Assembly: GCF_001544755.2 (NCBI RefSeq)
Contig: NZ_FCOF02000030.1
Span: 1 to 64,000 of the forward strand
Reading direction: 5' to 3'
Length of the DNA: 64,000 nucleotides
Source of the DNA: Caballeronia catudaia
Lineage (GTDB): Bacteria > Pseudomonadota > Gammaproteobacteria > Burkholderiales > Burkholderiaceae
Shown: positions 52,541 through 61,144 of the stretch, piece after piece
Layout of the letters: every line of letters begins with the position of its first letter
How positions within the stretch are numbered: the first letter of the stretch is position 1
Position numbers and translations under genes: made by a program
The notes under the pieces: generated by a model
What the model saw: only the letters and a program-made list of their open reading frames with translations
Told to the model about the DNA's origin: nothing
The model's database searches: none

Positions 52541-54948
52541 GATCACTCGCGACAACCCGGGAAGGCGTCTCGCCATGGCCATTGCGTCTGCTGGCGATAT
52601 CGTTGGTTTCGCTCGGATTTTTGCTTCTCATGGGCGGTGGCTGGCTGATCCTGCTCGGAGGTTCCGCGTATTACGTGATCGCAGGCGCAGGGATCGCCGC
52701 ATCCGGCGTCCAGCTGTTTCGCTTTCGCAGGTCTGGGGCGTGGTTGTACGCCATGGTATTTCTCGGCACAGTAATCTGGAGTGCATGGGAAACCGGCCTG
52801 AATTACTGGGGTTGGGTGCCGCGCCTTGGATTGATCACCGTCATCGCATTTTTCGTCTCGCTGTTATTGCCGATGCTGGACGTATCGAAGAAGGTGTCGC
52901 GCTCTCTGGCGGGGACCATGTCGGTGATCTTCGTCGTGGCCTTTGCGCTCGCCTTTGTGCCCTACAACGTCACACCCGCAGTCGGGCCCCTACCGGACAA
53001 GCCTCTCGTCACGGGAGCGAGGTCACATGTCACCCGGCAACCCGACAGCGACTGGTCAGTCTACGGCCGCGACAATGACGCGACGCGATACTCGCCTCTG
53101 AAGCAGATCACACCGGAAAATGTGAGCCAACTGCAACAGGTGTGGATGTACCGCACGGGAGATCTGCCTCCGGCGGGCCGGCAGAACAAATGGGCGGCAG
53201 AGACGACCCCGCTCAAGATTGGCAACGCGGTCTACCTGTGCTCGGCGACGAACGATCTGATGAGGCTCGACGCGGCGACCGGAGATGAAGTATGGCGCTA
53301 CAAATCAGGCGTGAAGTACGAAAGCGTACCGTACACCGCGGCGTGCCGGGGAGTGGTGTACTACGAATCGAAGGTCCTTTCCGCGCAGCATCCGTGCAGG
53401 AGACGGATCATTGAAGCCACGCTGGACGAGCGCCTGATCGCGGTCGATGCTGATACGGGCAAGGCGTGTGAAACGTTCGGTAAGCATGGTCAGGTGGATC
53501 TCATGGTCGGAATGGGTCCGTCCGTGCCTGGCTTCGTTGCTGAACCCGCACCGCCAACCGTGGTCAACGGCATCATCGTCACGAATCAGGAGGTGCTGGA
53601 CGGCCAGCGTCGCTCGGCGCCCTCCGGCGTGATTCGGGGTTACAGCGCCGACACCGGCAAGTTTGTCTGGGCGTGGGACGTCAAGCGTCCGAACGACCAC
53701 GGCGAACCCCCACCGGGTCAGTGGTACAGCCGCGGCACGCCAAATTCATGGACCATGATGGTCGGCGACGACAAGCTGGGCCTCGTCTATGTACCGACGG
53801 GGAACTCCGCGGTCGACTACTACAGTGCGCTGCGCTCGCCCGAGGAAAACGAGGTTTCTTCCGCGATCGTCGCGCTGGACGCGCGTACCGGCGAGATGCG
53901 CTGGGTATTTCAGACCGTGCACAAGGATGTCTGGGACTACGACATCGGGTCACAGCCCACGCTGATCGATTTCCCGGATAAGAACGGTGCCCCGATCCCC
54001 GCGATGATCGTGCCCACCAAGCGCGGCCAGACCTTTGTGCTGGACCGACGCAACGGAGCGCCATTGACGCCGGTCGAGGAGCGTCCGGCCCCGTCCAGCG
54101 TCATAGCGGAAGATCCTCGGACACCGACCCAGCCGTGGTCGGTTGGCATGCCTCGGCTCGGATTTGGCAATCTGAGCGAAGAAAAGATGTGGGGACTCAC
54201 GCCTCTCGATCAGCTCTACTGTCGAATCAAGTTCCGACGCGCACGTTATGAAGGTGAATTCACTGCGCCGAGCCTCACCCGGCCCTGGATTCAATACCCC
54301 GGAAACAACGGTGGAAGCGAATGGGGCAGCGTGGCGTACGATCCGACAAACGGCGTGCTGGTCGCCAACTGGAACAACACCCCTATGTACAACCAGTTGC
54401 TCACTCGATCCGAGGCAGACGCGCGTCGCCTGAAGTCGATCGACGACGGGGCCTTCGATCCGGACGGAGGGGGTTCAGGGGCGCAAGCCGAAACGCCTTA
54501 TGGCGTTTCAGTGCATCCCTTCGTCATGAGGTACACCAACTTGCTGTGCAGTGAGCCGCCGTACGGCATGATCACCGCGATCGACATGCATACCCGTGAG
54601 GTGTTATGGCAGCGACCTCTCGGCACGGCGCGCGCGAATGGACCATTCGGCCTGCCGACCGGCATGCCGATCGGTATCGGGACACCCAATAACGGCGGTC
54701 CGATCATCACTGCCGGAGGCCTCGTTTTCATCGCGGCTGCGACAGACAATCTTATCCGGGCGATCGACATAAGCTCCGGGAAGGTGGTCTGGAGCGATGT
54801 TCTGCCGGCGGGTGGCCAGGCGACTCCCATGACGTATGAAGTGAATGGACGCCAGTTCATTGTGATCGTCGCTGCGGGCCATCATTTCATGGAGACGCAG
54901 CCTGGCGACTATGTGATTGCCTACGCCTTACCCAAGCGCGGCGCCTAA
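52504..54948 (+). CDS. Membrane-bound PQQ-dependent dehydrogenase, glucose/quinate/shikimate family
   Basis: 814 residues (E. coli Gcd has 796). After a polar N-terminus unlike other family members, five hydrophobic spans occupy residues ~25-155. The periplasmic beta-propeller follows, with tryptophan-docking repeats (RLDAATGDEVWRYKSG, ALDARTGEMRWVFQ, AIDISSGKVVWSD) and the catalytic region HKDVWDYDIGSQPTL (Asp) with PTKRGQTFVLDRRNG (Lys). It oxidises a sugar or cyclic polyol in the periplasm, feeding electrons to ubiquinone. No pqq genes lie in the window. Gcd versus quinate dehydrogenase cannot be settled by eye. Confidence 0.9.
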   Translation: MDRANISTIAASGSLATTREGVSPWPLRLLAISLVSLGFLLLMGGGWLILLGGSAYYVIAGAGIAASGVQLFRFRRSGAWLYAMVFLGTVIWSAWETGLNYWGWVPRLGLITVIAFFVSLLLPMLDVSKKVSRSLAGTMSVIFVVAFALAFVPYNVTPAVGPLPDKPLVTGARSHVTRQPDSDWSVYGRDNDATRYSPLKQITPENVSQLQQVWMYRTGDLPPAGRQNKWAAETTPLKIGNAVYLCSATNDLMRLDAATGDEVWRYKSGVKYESVPYTAACRGVVYYESKVLSAQHPCRRRIIEATLDERLIAVDADTGKACETFGKHGQVDLMVGMGPSVPGFVAEPAPPTVVNGIIVTNQEVLDGQRRSAPSGVIRGYSADTGKFVWAWDVKRPNDHGEPPPGQWYSRGTPNSWTMMVGDDKLGLVYVPTGNSAVDYYSALRSPEENEVSSAIVALDARTGEMRWVFQTVHKDVWDYDIGSQPTLIDFPDKNGAPIPAMIVPTKRGQTFVLDRRNGAPLTPVEERPAPSSVIAEDPRTPTQPWSVGMPRLGFGNLSEEKMWGLTPLDQLYCRIKFRRARYEGEFTAPSLTRPWIQYPGNNGGSEWGSVAYDPTNGVLVANWNNTPMYNQLLTRSEADARRLKSIDDGAFDPDGGGSGAQAETPYGVSVHPFVMRYTNLLCSEPPYGMITAIDMHTREVLWQRPLGTARANGPFGLPTGMPIGIGTPNNGGPIITAGGLVFIAAATDNLIRAIDISSGKVVWSDVLPAGGQATPMTYEVNGRQFIVIVAAGHHFMETQPGDYVIAYALPKRGA

Positions 54949-55110
54949 TGCCGTGTCGGCGCTCACGAACGCGTTGCGGCCCGCGGCGCCCGCGCCCGCT
55001 TGGACCGCTCGCACTCGTGTTAGCGGCGATTTAGAACTAACCGCCCGCAAAGCTATCGCCTTCGTCCATGACGTTGGCGAGGGCCGCGGAGACAGGGGCA
55101 CGCCCTGGCA

Positions 55111-55240
55111 GCGAAACTTGGTATGTTAGGTAACTGACGGAATCTGAGCACTCGGCCGACGATTATCGTGACCACAACAACACAAATTGGCAGGGGACAA
55201 CGATGGATCATGCAAGTATTCATACATTCGCGGCCGCCCT
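55111..55240 (+). repeat. Leader repeat, second copy
   Basis: Begins GCGAAACTTGGTATGTTAGG and runs through TAACTGACGGAATC and CAGGGGACAACG to the ATG of the next gene. Diverged homologue of 52410-52540. The 54949-55110 stretch before it shows no gene I can support. Confidence 0.7.
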
Positions 55241-55496
55241 GCCGTGCGACTACATTTTTTCGATCGACTACTACTCAGCCGGATCCGCCGCACACATCAT
55301 CAAAGACGCAGTCTCCGTAATCGACGCATGGCGACGTCTGACTGCTTCCCACGATCTTTGTGGCGTGCGATCTATCGCCGTAGAAGCGCAACCGCGCGAA
55401 ATTGCCGCGCTATTCTCGACTGCTTCGCTGGATGAAGTGACGTTGGAAAAGGGTGATTCAGATTGCTGCGCCACTGGCTGCTCAAAGCAGGCATGA
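55203..55496 (+). CDS. Small protein of unknown function (homologue of the 44934-45170 product)
   Basis: 97 residues: MDHASIHTFAAALPCDYIFS, IDYYSAGSAAHIIKDAVSVIDAWRRLTASHDLCGVRSIAVEAQ. GGCAGGGGAC upstream of the ATG. The C-terminus has CC and C residues (DCCATGC). A short alternating hydrophobic/polar protein, probably cytoplasmic. Its leader is shared with the PQQ dehydrogenase gene. Confidence 0.65.
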   Translation: MDHASIHTFAAALPCDYIFSIDYYSAGSAAHIIKDAVSVIDAWRRLTASHDLCGVRSIAVEAQPREIAALFSTASLDEVTLEKGDSDCCATGCSKQA

Positions 55497-55716
55497 TAAA
55501 GACGTCTCAATTTGCTTGTCGTATTTTTGGCGCCTCGACAGGCGCCGCTGCCGCAGTTCTTGACGGAATACTCATCGATACTCGATGGGTTGTGCGCGGC
55601 AGGCCTCACTTCCGTTTTGACGTCAAGCGTCCACAAGATCAAACTGGTTGCGCGCTCTTCTTTGATCCCGGACGCGATGGCAGAAGACAGCCACAAAACA
55701 AGACATGGAGACCAAA

Positions 55717-55926
55717 ATGATCGAAGTCGCCCTGCCAATCCTCCTGATTTTGTTTTATATGTGGCCATCGGTGATCGCCCAGTCGCGCAATCATAAAAGC
55801 TACGACGCGATAGTCGCACTGAACATCCTCCTCGGCTGGACATTCCTCGGCTGGATTGGCGCGCTTGTATGGTCGCTCACTGCAGCAAGAACGACCGCCG
55901 CCGAGCGACGTTTTTTAGCCGAGTGA
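55717..55926 (+). CDS. Superinfection-immunity-like small membrane protein
   Basis: 69 residues from ATG 55717 (GGAG upstream; a longer start at 55705 is possible). Hydrophobic ALPILLILFYMWPSVIAQSRNHKS, then the family signature IVALNILLGWTFLGWIGALVWSL. This matches the Imm-superinfect family, related to phage T4 Imm, which blocks DNA injection by later phages. Alone in a decayed accessory region, so prophage residue or a domesticated defence gene. Confidence 0.75.
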   Translation: MIEVALPILLILFYMWPSVIAQSRNHKSYDAIVALNILLGWTFLGWIGALVWSLTAARTTAAERRFLAE

Positions 55927-56437
55927 GAACAGCATCTGTCCCGCGCTGCCTTGCGACTTTGGGCCGTTTCTCTGTGCGCATCGACGCACTCGAGCCGCGC
56001 GATCGCTCTCGTCCTGTTCGAACGCGGCAGGGCAGACGATCCGCGCATTGGCCAAATCACCCTGACTTGCGCCGCCCAAAAAGCGCGGTTTGACTGCGAC
56101 ATCAACACTCGGCTGGGATCTCAGGTTCTCGTCGCGCTCCGCATGCGCTAATGCGCGCGTCGCACTGGCATTGCATATCGAACGATCGTTCTGCAATCGA
56201 CGACCCGGTGCGTAGCTCATAGGTCGACAAGGAGCCGGAAGTTGTCAGCGCGACTCGGTCGCATCAGGTTACACATCGCTTTGCCTTCGATCCGCCCAAT
56301 GCGCCCTCGTTGGCTCGACCCTGCGCGGCCAGCCAATCGGCGCGCTTGCGCCTGATCGTGACTCGAAGGAAAGTACCTTTTGGCGGATGGCAAGGTCGAG
56401 CGCGTGGCCGTAGAGGCCCGCGATTACGTCGCTTTGC
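55927..56437. other. No convincing gene
   Basis: A short plus-strand frame (ending IGQITLTCAAQKARFDCDIN...VALRMR near 56151) has a coding look but no start or family. Otherwise I see nothing. Confidence 0.3.
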
Positions 56438-56710
56438 GTGACAATCCATGTGGGTTCCTTTCCAATTCATACCGGGGCCGGGGAACTGGCCGTCGAATAT
56501 AGCGCGTCGACGGGAATGCCCTACACCATACACGGCGGACTGGTGCGCTCGCGGCATCTTGCGAAAGACCCTGCCGAGCTTCACGAACGCGGGTTTGTCG
56601 AGCGCGAAATCGTCACTTTGCGGCAAGGACGCGGCATGGCCGTCCTGAAGAAATACGAGCTAACTGCCGAAGGCCGCGCCGAAGCGAATGCCAAGCGCGC
56701 GGTACGATAA
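56438..56710 (+). CDS. Small winged-helix-like protein (PadR/MarR-type wing)
   Basis: 90 residues from GTG 56438. VRSRHLAKDPAELHERGFVEREIVTLRQGRGMAVLKKYELTAEGRAEA reads as recognition helix, wing strand pair and a terminal TAEG motif, as in PadR/MarR proteins, though shorter. Intact relative of the frameshifted 44650-44940 gene. Possible transcriptional regulator. Confidence 0.55.
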   Translation: MTIHVGSFPIHTGAGELAVEYSASTGMPYTIHGGLVRSRHLAKDPAELHERGFVEREIVTLRQGRGMAVLKKYELTAEGRAEANAKRAVR

Positions 56711-56727
56711 GGCTGTTGCTTTGAATG

Positions 56728-57606
56728 TCACGTGCTAAGCGCCGCGATCTGCCTGAGTCGTCGCGCGAGCGCCTTCGAAATGACCGGCGCCCGCTTTCCG
56801 TCAGCGACGTCACCGGCTTCCTGGCTCTCGCGCAAAAACAATACAATCTCTCTCGCCACGATCTCACGCTCGTTATCGGACGTGATCATGTGATACGAGT
56901 CGTCGAGGAAGATAGTGCGCAGGAAGCTCGAGTTGACACGGCTGGCGACGAAACGCGCGTTTAGCGGGCTGGAGGTCTCATCGTCAATCGCGTGAATAAC
57001 CAGGCTGTCGGTCGTGATCGACGGCACCACCCCGCGAACGCACCTGGCCAGGCGGCTTGCCTCGTGCAGCGCGGGCAACGAGATGGTTGACGGTCCGACT
57101 TCGCTGAAGTCGCTCCTTTGCATTGCGCGTGCGACCTTTGCGCGCAGCGCTTCGTTGCGCAGGCCGAAGGGCTGCTCTTCGCGATACCGCCAACGGTGGC
57201 GCAGCGGAGTGTAATAGGCCCAATATAATAAAAATCTGTACCAAGGCATCGCCCAGCCATCGTAATCCAGCGTAAGCGAGAGCAGGATCAGCGCTTGCGC
57301 CGACGGCCGTTCGTGAACGACGGCCAACGACAATGCGGCGCCGATCGACAAGCCACACACGGAGACTCGCGCGTATTGTCGTGCCAGCGCATCGAACTCG
57401 CGGACTGCAGCGGCTATCCAACTCTCCATCCTGGCGTGCGGCGATCCCGCACTATAGCCGTCCAGCAGCGGTGCGACCGAGGTAAAACCTTCGCGATTCA
57501 AGGCGCGGGCGAGGAAGCGCATCTCAAGCGGAGAACTCGACAGGCCGTGTAGCAACAATACCGCGTGATCGCCGCCTGCATACGCTATGGGCTTCAGTTC
57601 GCTCAT
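56728..57606 (-). CDS. Alpha/beta-hydrolase (carboxylesterase/monoacylglycerol lipase type)
   Basis: 292 residues from ATG 57606, overlapping the stop of the upstream DUF4118 gene (ATGA). HAVLLLHGLSSSPLEMRFLA is the oxyanion-hole HG segment, and VCGLSIGAALSL the nucleophile elbow G-L-S-I-G. Catalytic His is in DDSYHMITSDNER, and an acid in VIHAIDDET. Similar to carboxylesterases that act on short-chain or glycerol esters. Co-transcribed with a DUF4118 membrane protein. Confidence 0.85.
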   Translation of the reverse strand: MSELKPIAYAGGDHAVLLLHGLSSSPLEMRFLARALNREGFTSVAPLLDGYSAGSPHARMESWIAAAVREFDALARQYARVSVCGLSIGAALSLAVVHERPSAQALILLSLTLDYDGWAMPWYRFLLYWAYYTPLRHRWRYREEQPFGLRNEALRAKVARAMQRSDFSEVGPSTISLPALHEASRLARCVRGVVPSITTDSLVIHAIDDETSSPLNARFVASRVNSSFLRTIFLDDSYHMITSDNEREIVAREIVLFLRESQEAGDVADGKRAPVISKALARRLRQIAALST

Positions 57607-58367
57607 GACGATTCCTCGAGACGAAACACAAGGAAATCGCCCGCGTGGGTCGTAAAGCGTTCGCAAAGACAGTTCACCGTTTTATGTGCGGTCCCAACGC
57701 CTAGCCGTACGCGGTGACTGCCTGCATGAACCGTCGCCGCCAAATGCTTGACGTCGTCCGCATGAACACTGTTGTAACGGATTCCCTGCGCAATCGCAAC
57801 GTTTGAGGTTTGCGCTGCGTCGATGCTCGCACTGCCCCCCGGGGCATTCCTGTCGACCGCTTTGATCATGACGATATCATTGTGATAGTGGGGAAGATGT
57901 CGCAGCAGTCGATGTGTCTCGTCAGCTGCGCGATTGGCAACCGCCCGCTCGTTATCGGCCCGCAGGAGCATTTCATATCGCGAGCGCGCCACGTCCGCAA
58001 TGAGCTCCGCGCGAAACTGAGCACGGCGCAAACGTTCAATGAGACATATCACCAACACGGTGGCCAGGGGGTAGGAAACAATCAGGGCGACGTCGGATTG
58101 ATCCAGCACATCGAACTGGCCATACGGTGGAACGAACAGATAATCCGCGACCCCCAGTCCAAAAATCATCACCGTGATTGCCGGTCCTAACCCAAAGTAA
58201 TACTCAATGAGCGCCGCCGCTATAAAGAACAGGGTGCCCGGCATGATTGGCCCAAGGAGCGGGTGGGCTAGAAATCGTATGCCGCATGCAATTCCAAGCG
58301 CAATGCCAGCGATAAGCCAGCGCTTCAGTCCGCGCGGCGCCCAGCGAGCAGCGTTTCTCACCTTCAT
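57603..58367 (-). CDS. DUF4118 membrane-domain protein (KdpD-like sensor module without kinase)
   Basis: 254 residues. Four closely spaced hydrophobic spans at residues ~15-110 (LIAGIALGIACGIRFLAHPLLG, TLFFIAAALIEYYFGLGPA, VALIVSYPLATVLVICL) form a DUF4118 domain as in KdpD. A helical linker (RSRYEMLLRADNERAVANRAADE) and a ~80-residue soluble domain without histidine-kinase motifs follow. Possibly a sensor for the coupled hydrolase. Confidence 0.75.
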   Translation of the reverse strand: MKVRNAARWAPRGLKRWLIAGIALGIACGIRFLAHPLLGPIMPGTLFFIAAALIEYYFGLGPAITVMIFGLGVADYLFVPPYGQFDVLDQSDVALIVSYPLATVLVICLIERLRRAQFRAELIADVARSRYEMLLRADNERAVANRAADETHRLLRHLPHYHNDIVMIKAVDRNAPGGSASIDAAQTSNVAIAQGIRYNSVHADDVKHLAATVHAGSHRVRLGVGTAHKTVNCLCERFTTHAGDFLVFRLEESS

Positions 58368-58744
58368 TCTCTGTTCTTCCCAGCCGCACGTAATCTTAAA
58401 AAATGGAGCACAGGATGAAATATACCGTACGCGTTTGCGAAGAAATCAGCCAGTCGGGGTCGCACGCACACATGGGAAGGACTGCCCCGTGGCTCACTTC
58501 GCAGCGAAATCTCGTGACCATCATGTGTTTAATCATAACCGCAATCATAACCGCACGATTAACGACGGCTCTCTTCGTCGGTTCCGGCCGTCCGTCGTCG
58601 AGGCGACGAAATAACCCTTGACGCTGACATCGTCCATCGCATCATCTTAGTAGCAGACCGACGTTGACGGCGACTCGCAGAAAGACACCAAGTGCCCCGC
58701 GGTAAACGACAAAAGGCCACGTGGAAACCGCTCGAGGAATTTCA
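58368..58744. other. No convincing gene
   Basis: Only a short plus-strand ORF (from 58415) with one hydrophobic stretch (LVTIMCLIITAIITARLTTALFV). I do not call it. Confidence 0.3.
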
Positions 58745-59000
58745 TCAACCCCCAATGGCGCCAAACGCTGAAACGCTGGCAACTATGAGGCCAAATATCA
58801 GGAGCGACCATGCGTCGGACGGAATGTGCGCGTCAAACAGCACCCATAGCTCTTTCAATCCGGCCAACGCGATGGCAGGCAAACCCAGCAGAAAAGAGAA
58901 GCGCGCGGCTTCTTCACGTTTGAAATTTAAAACAGTGCCGCGGTCAACGTCGATCCTGAGCGAGACACGCCCGGCACCAACGCACCAATCTTCGCAATGC
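58745..59000 (-). pseudogene. Undecaprenyl-diphosphatase UppP/BacA remnant
   Basis: IAKIGALVPGVSRSGSTLTAALF (with the active-site PGVSRSGST) ends in a stop. The adjacent frame continues NFKREEAARFSFLLGLPAIALAGLKELWVLFDAH to ASVSAFGAIGG. A one-base shift splits the motif region, and both protein ends are missing. Inactive. Confidence 0.75.
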
Positions 59001-59104
59001 CGACGATCAGTCGCCCTCTCGCAGTTGCGCTTCACTTCATTCGCTGTGACCAGCTTATGGCGGGACTTCCACCCGTAGGAGTGCGCCCATGCTGGGCGCA
59101 CACG

Positions 59105-59133
59105 AAAAAAGCCCAGGCGCTCGAGCGCTGGGC
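59105..59133 (-). terminator. Rho-independent terminator (minus strand)
   Basis: GCCCAGCGCTCGAGCGCCTGGGC, a strong GC stem, followed on the minus strand by TTTTTT. Lies downstream of the DUF4148 gene. Confidence 0.75.
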
Positions 59134-59171
59134 AAGCCATCGGCTCAGCCGGTGGCGGAGGTGCGGAAAAC

Positions 59172-59210
59172 CAAACTGGCCGCCTGTCGTGTCCCACAGC
59201 GGCCAGTTTG
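59172..59210. terminator. Perfect 12-bp inverted repeat, likely bidirectional terminator
   Basis: CAAACTGGCCGC and GCGGCCAGTTTG around a 15-nt loop, flanked by T-rich sequence on both strands. It begins 37 bp beyond the DUF4148 stop, giving this gene two terminators in series. Confidence 0.6.
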
Positions 59211-59246
59211 TTTAAACAAGACGAACCTTGTCGGCTTCGAGCCGGT

Positions 59247-59546
59247 TTAATGACCGAAGTAGACCGGTGCGACGCTATTGCCGGTGTGCGCCGGGGCGCC
59301 CGAAGCCGATGACGTGTCGGCCACGCCGCCGTAGCTCGTCTGGCCGTTCTGCGCCGCGACCTTGGCTTCGGCAGCTTGAATCGCTGCCCGATACGTCGTG
59401 CGATCCATGCTCGGGTTGTAGCCGGCCCGCTCGACTTGCACCAGATCTGCCTTGACTTGAGCACGGGTCAGCGACTGGCTCTGAGCGAAGGACGAGACTG
59501 CCGGGATGGCCAATGCAGCGGCGACGATAATGGTTGCGAGTTTCAT
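59247..59546 (-). CDS. DUF4148 small exported protein
   Basis: 99 residues. Signal peptide MKLATIIVAAALAIPAVSSFAQ, then the DUF4148 core SLTRAQVKADLVQVERAGYNPS...YRAAIQAAEAKVAAQNG and a Ser/Gly-rich tail. Such proteins are abundant in Burkholderiaceae; function unknown. Monocistronic, with strong terminators downstream. Confidence 0.9.
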   Translation of the reverse strand: MKLATIIVAAALAIPAVSSFAQSQSLTRAQVKADLVQVERAGYNPSMDRTTYRAAIQAAEAKVAAQNGQTSYGGVADTSSASGAPAHTGNSVAPVYFGH

Positions 59547-60261
59547 GTTGCTTACCTCCAGATTCGCGGTCTCGAACGCTCGGCCCGATCGGGCGGCGGC
59601 GCCCCGGCCCCGACCTGGCGCTTCCCGAAATGCCGCTCACGCGCGTCGGGCGCTCTTCGGCCAGTTCGGGGATTTCTGACACTGCGCTGGCGGTGATAAT
59701 GGCGAACCCTCCGGCGGCATATGCCACATTCTTCCGCCTCGGCGTGGCAAATATCCGCCCTTGCCAAGGATGCGCGGCCGCCAACCGCGTTGCCGTTGCT
59801 CCCCGCCGCGTGCTCCCGGCGTCCCATCGTGAAGCAGGCCTGCGGTGGCCGCCTCAGACATCTGTCTGCCTCACCATTTCCAGCGCATCGTCGGCCTCGG
59901 AGCCAAGGCATCAGGCGGCACATGACTTCGATATCTGGACCTATCAGATCCCTTAGCCTGGCACTACCGGGTAGCTTATTGTTTGACGATGCTTGACTAA
60001 ACCGGCGAGTTTGCAATCGAGCATCCGGCGAAAGCCTGAAACCGGTGCGTGCCGCCGCTGACCTTACTTTTGGTCAGCAGAGCTGTCGCGTACCGTTCCG
60101 GGACTCAAAGCCGCTCTCGGGTCTTGTGTTCCTGGCTAGGTACCTTTTACACGACGTATCAGCACCTGGCGGCCCGTGTGATTCACAGGTTTGTGCAACG
60201 GACGGGACGTCGAAGCGCATTCCGCGTCCCGGGCATTCGAATCCGAACTGAGGAGACGGCA
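59547..60261. other. Intergenic region, no gene supported
   Basis: Leader region of the ABC transporter operon and promoter side of the DUF4148 gene. The plus frame is open back to 60049, but the ribosome-binding site supports GTG 60262. No palindrome or RNA element recognised. Confidence 0.4.
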
Positions 60262-61119
60262 GTGAGAGTGAGAGCCCTACTCAACCACGACAAGACCATC
60301 GAGCCTTCCACGGCGCGGCGCAAGCCGGAGGTCAAACAGCGTCGCGCACGCTCAAGCATGAATTCTTATTGGCTGACCGGCGCCGTGCTGATCATATCGG
60401 TCCTGCTGTGGCAGGCGATATCGATGGCGGGAGTCTTTCCTGCGTTCGCGCTGCCTTCGCCGGTGGCCGTCTGGCAAGCGTTCATCGATATTCTGCGCAA
60501 CGGATATGGCGGCCAGTCGCTGATCAGCGACATTCTGATTAGCTGCTTTCGCATCATCATCGGCTTCGTCGGCGCGGTCGCGATCGGCGTTCCGATCGGC
60601 CTTTTGATGTCCCGCAGCAAAATCATTTTCGACATCATCGACCCGTTGCTGCAGTTCATCCGTCCGGTGCCGCCGCTCGCGTATATCCCGCTTCTGGTGG
60701 TGTGGTTCGGCATCGGGGAATTGCCGAAGGCGATTCTGATTCTCGTCGGCACCATCCCGGTCATCATCATCGGCACCATGTCGGGAGTCAGGAGTACGCC
60801 GCCGCTGCGTATCGCGGTGGCCCGCACCCTGGGTGCCACCAACGCGCAAATATTCCGCAAGATCGTACTGCCTTCAGCGATGCCCGAGATCTTCACCTCG
60901 ATGCGCGTGGGAATCGGCGTGGCGTGGACCTGCCTGGTCGCCGCCGAACTGATCGCCGCCAGCAGCGGGCTGGGCTGGCTCGTACAGTTCGCCGGGCAAG
61001 CGCTGCAGGTTGCCGTTGTCATCGTCGGCATCGTCATTATCGGGGTCATCGGCTACGCCATGGAACTGGTGATTCGCAGGCTCGAGAACTGGATCGTTCC
61101 CTGGCGCGGAAATGACTGA
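60262..61119 (+). CDS. ABC transporter permease, nitrate/sulfonate/taurine type
   Basis: 285 residues from GTG 60262, with GAGGAGA five bases upstream. After a basic N-terminus, about six spans: ISVLLWQAISMAGVFPAFALPSP, GFVGAVAIGVPIGLLMSRSKIIFDIIDPLLQFIRPVPPLAYIPLLVVWFGIGELPKAIL. The coupling loop is VARTLGATNAQIFRKIVLPSAMPEIF. SsuC/TauC-like. First gene of an operon ordered permease, binding protein, ATPase. Confidence 0.9.
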   Translation: MRVRALLNHDKTIEPSTARRKPEVKQRRARSSMNSYWLTGAVLIISVLLWQAISMAGVFPAFALPSPVAVWQAFIDILRNGYGGQSLISDILISCFRIIIGFVGAVAIGVPIGLLMSRSKIIFDIIDPLLQFIRPVPPLAYIPLLVVWFGIGELPKAILILVGTIPVIIIGTMSGVRSTPPLRIAVARTLGATNAQIFRKIVLPSAMPEIFTSMRVGIGVAWTCLVAAELIAASSGLGWLVQFAGQALQVAVVIVGIVIIGVIGYAMELVIRRLENWIVPWRGND

Positions 61120-61144
61120 AACCAACCATCAGAGGAGACCAGAC

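Noticed and set aside
55512-55796. 94-codon ORF overlapping the immunity-like gene
   Set aside because: Starts at TTG without a clear ribosome-binding site and overlaps the better supported gene by 80 bp; no family.
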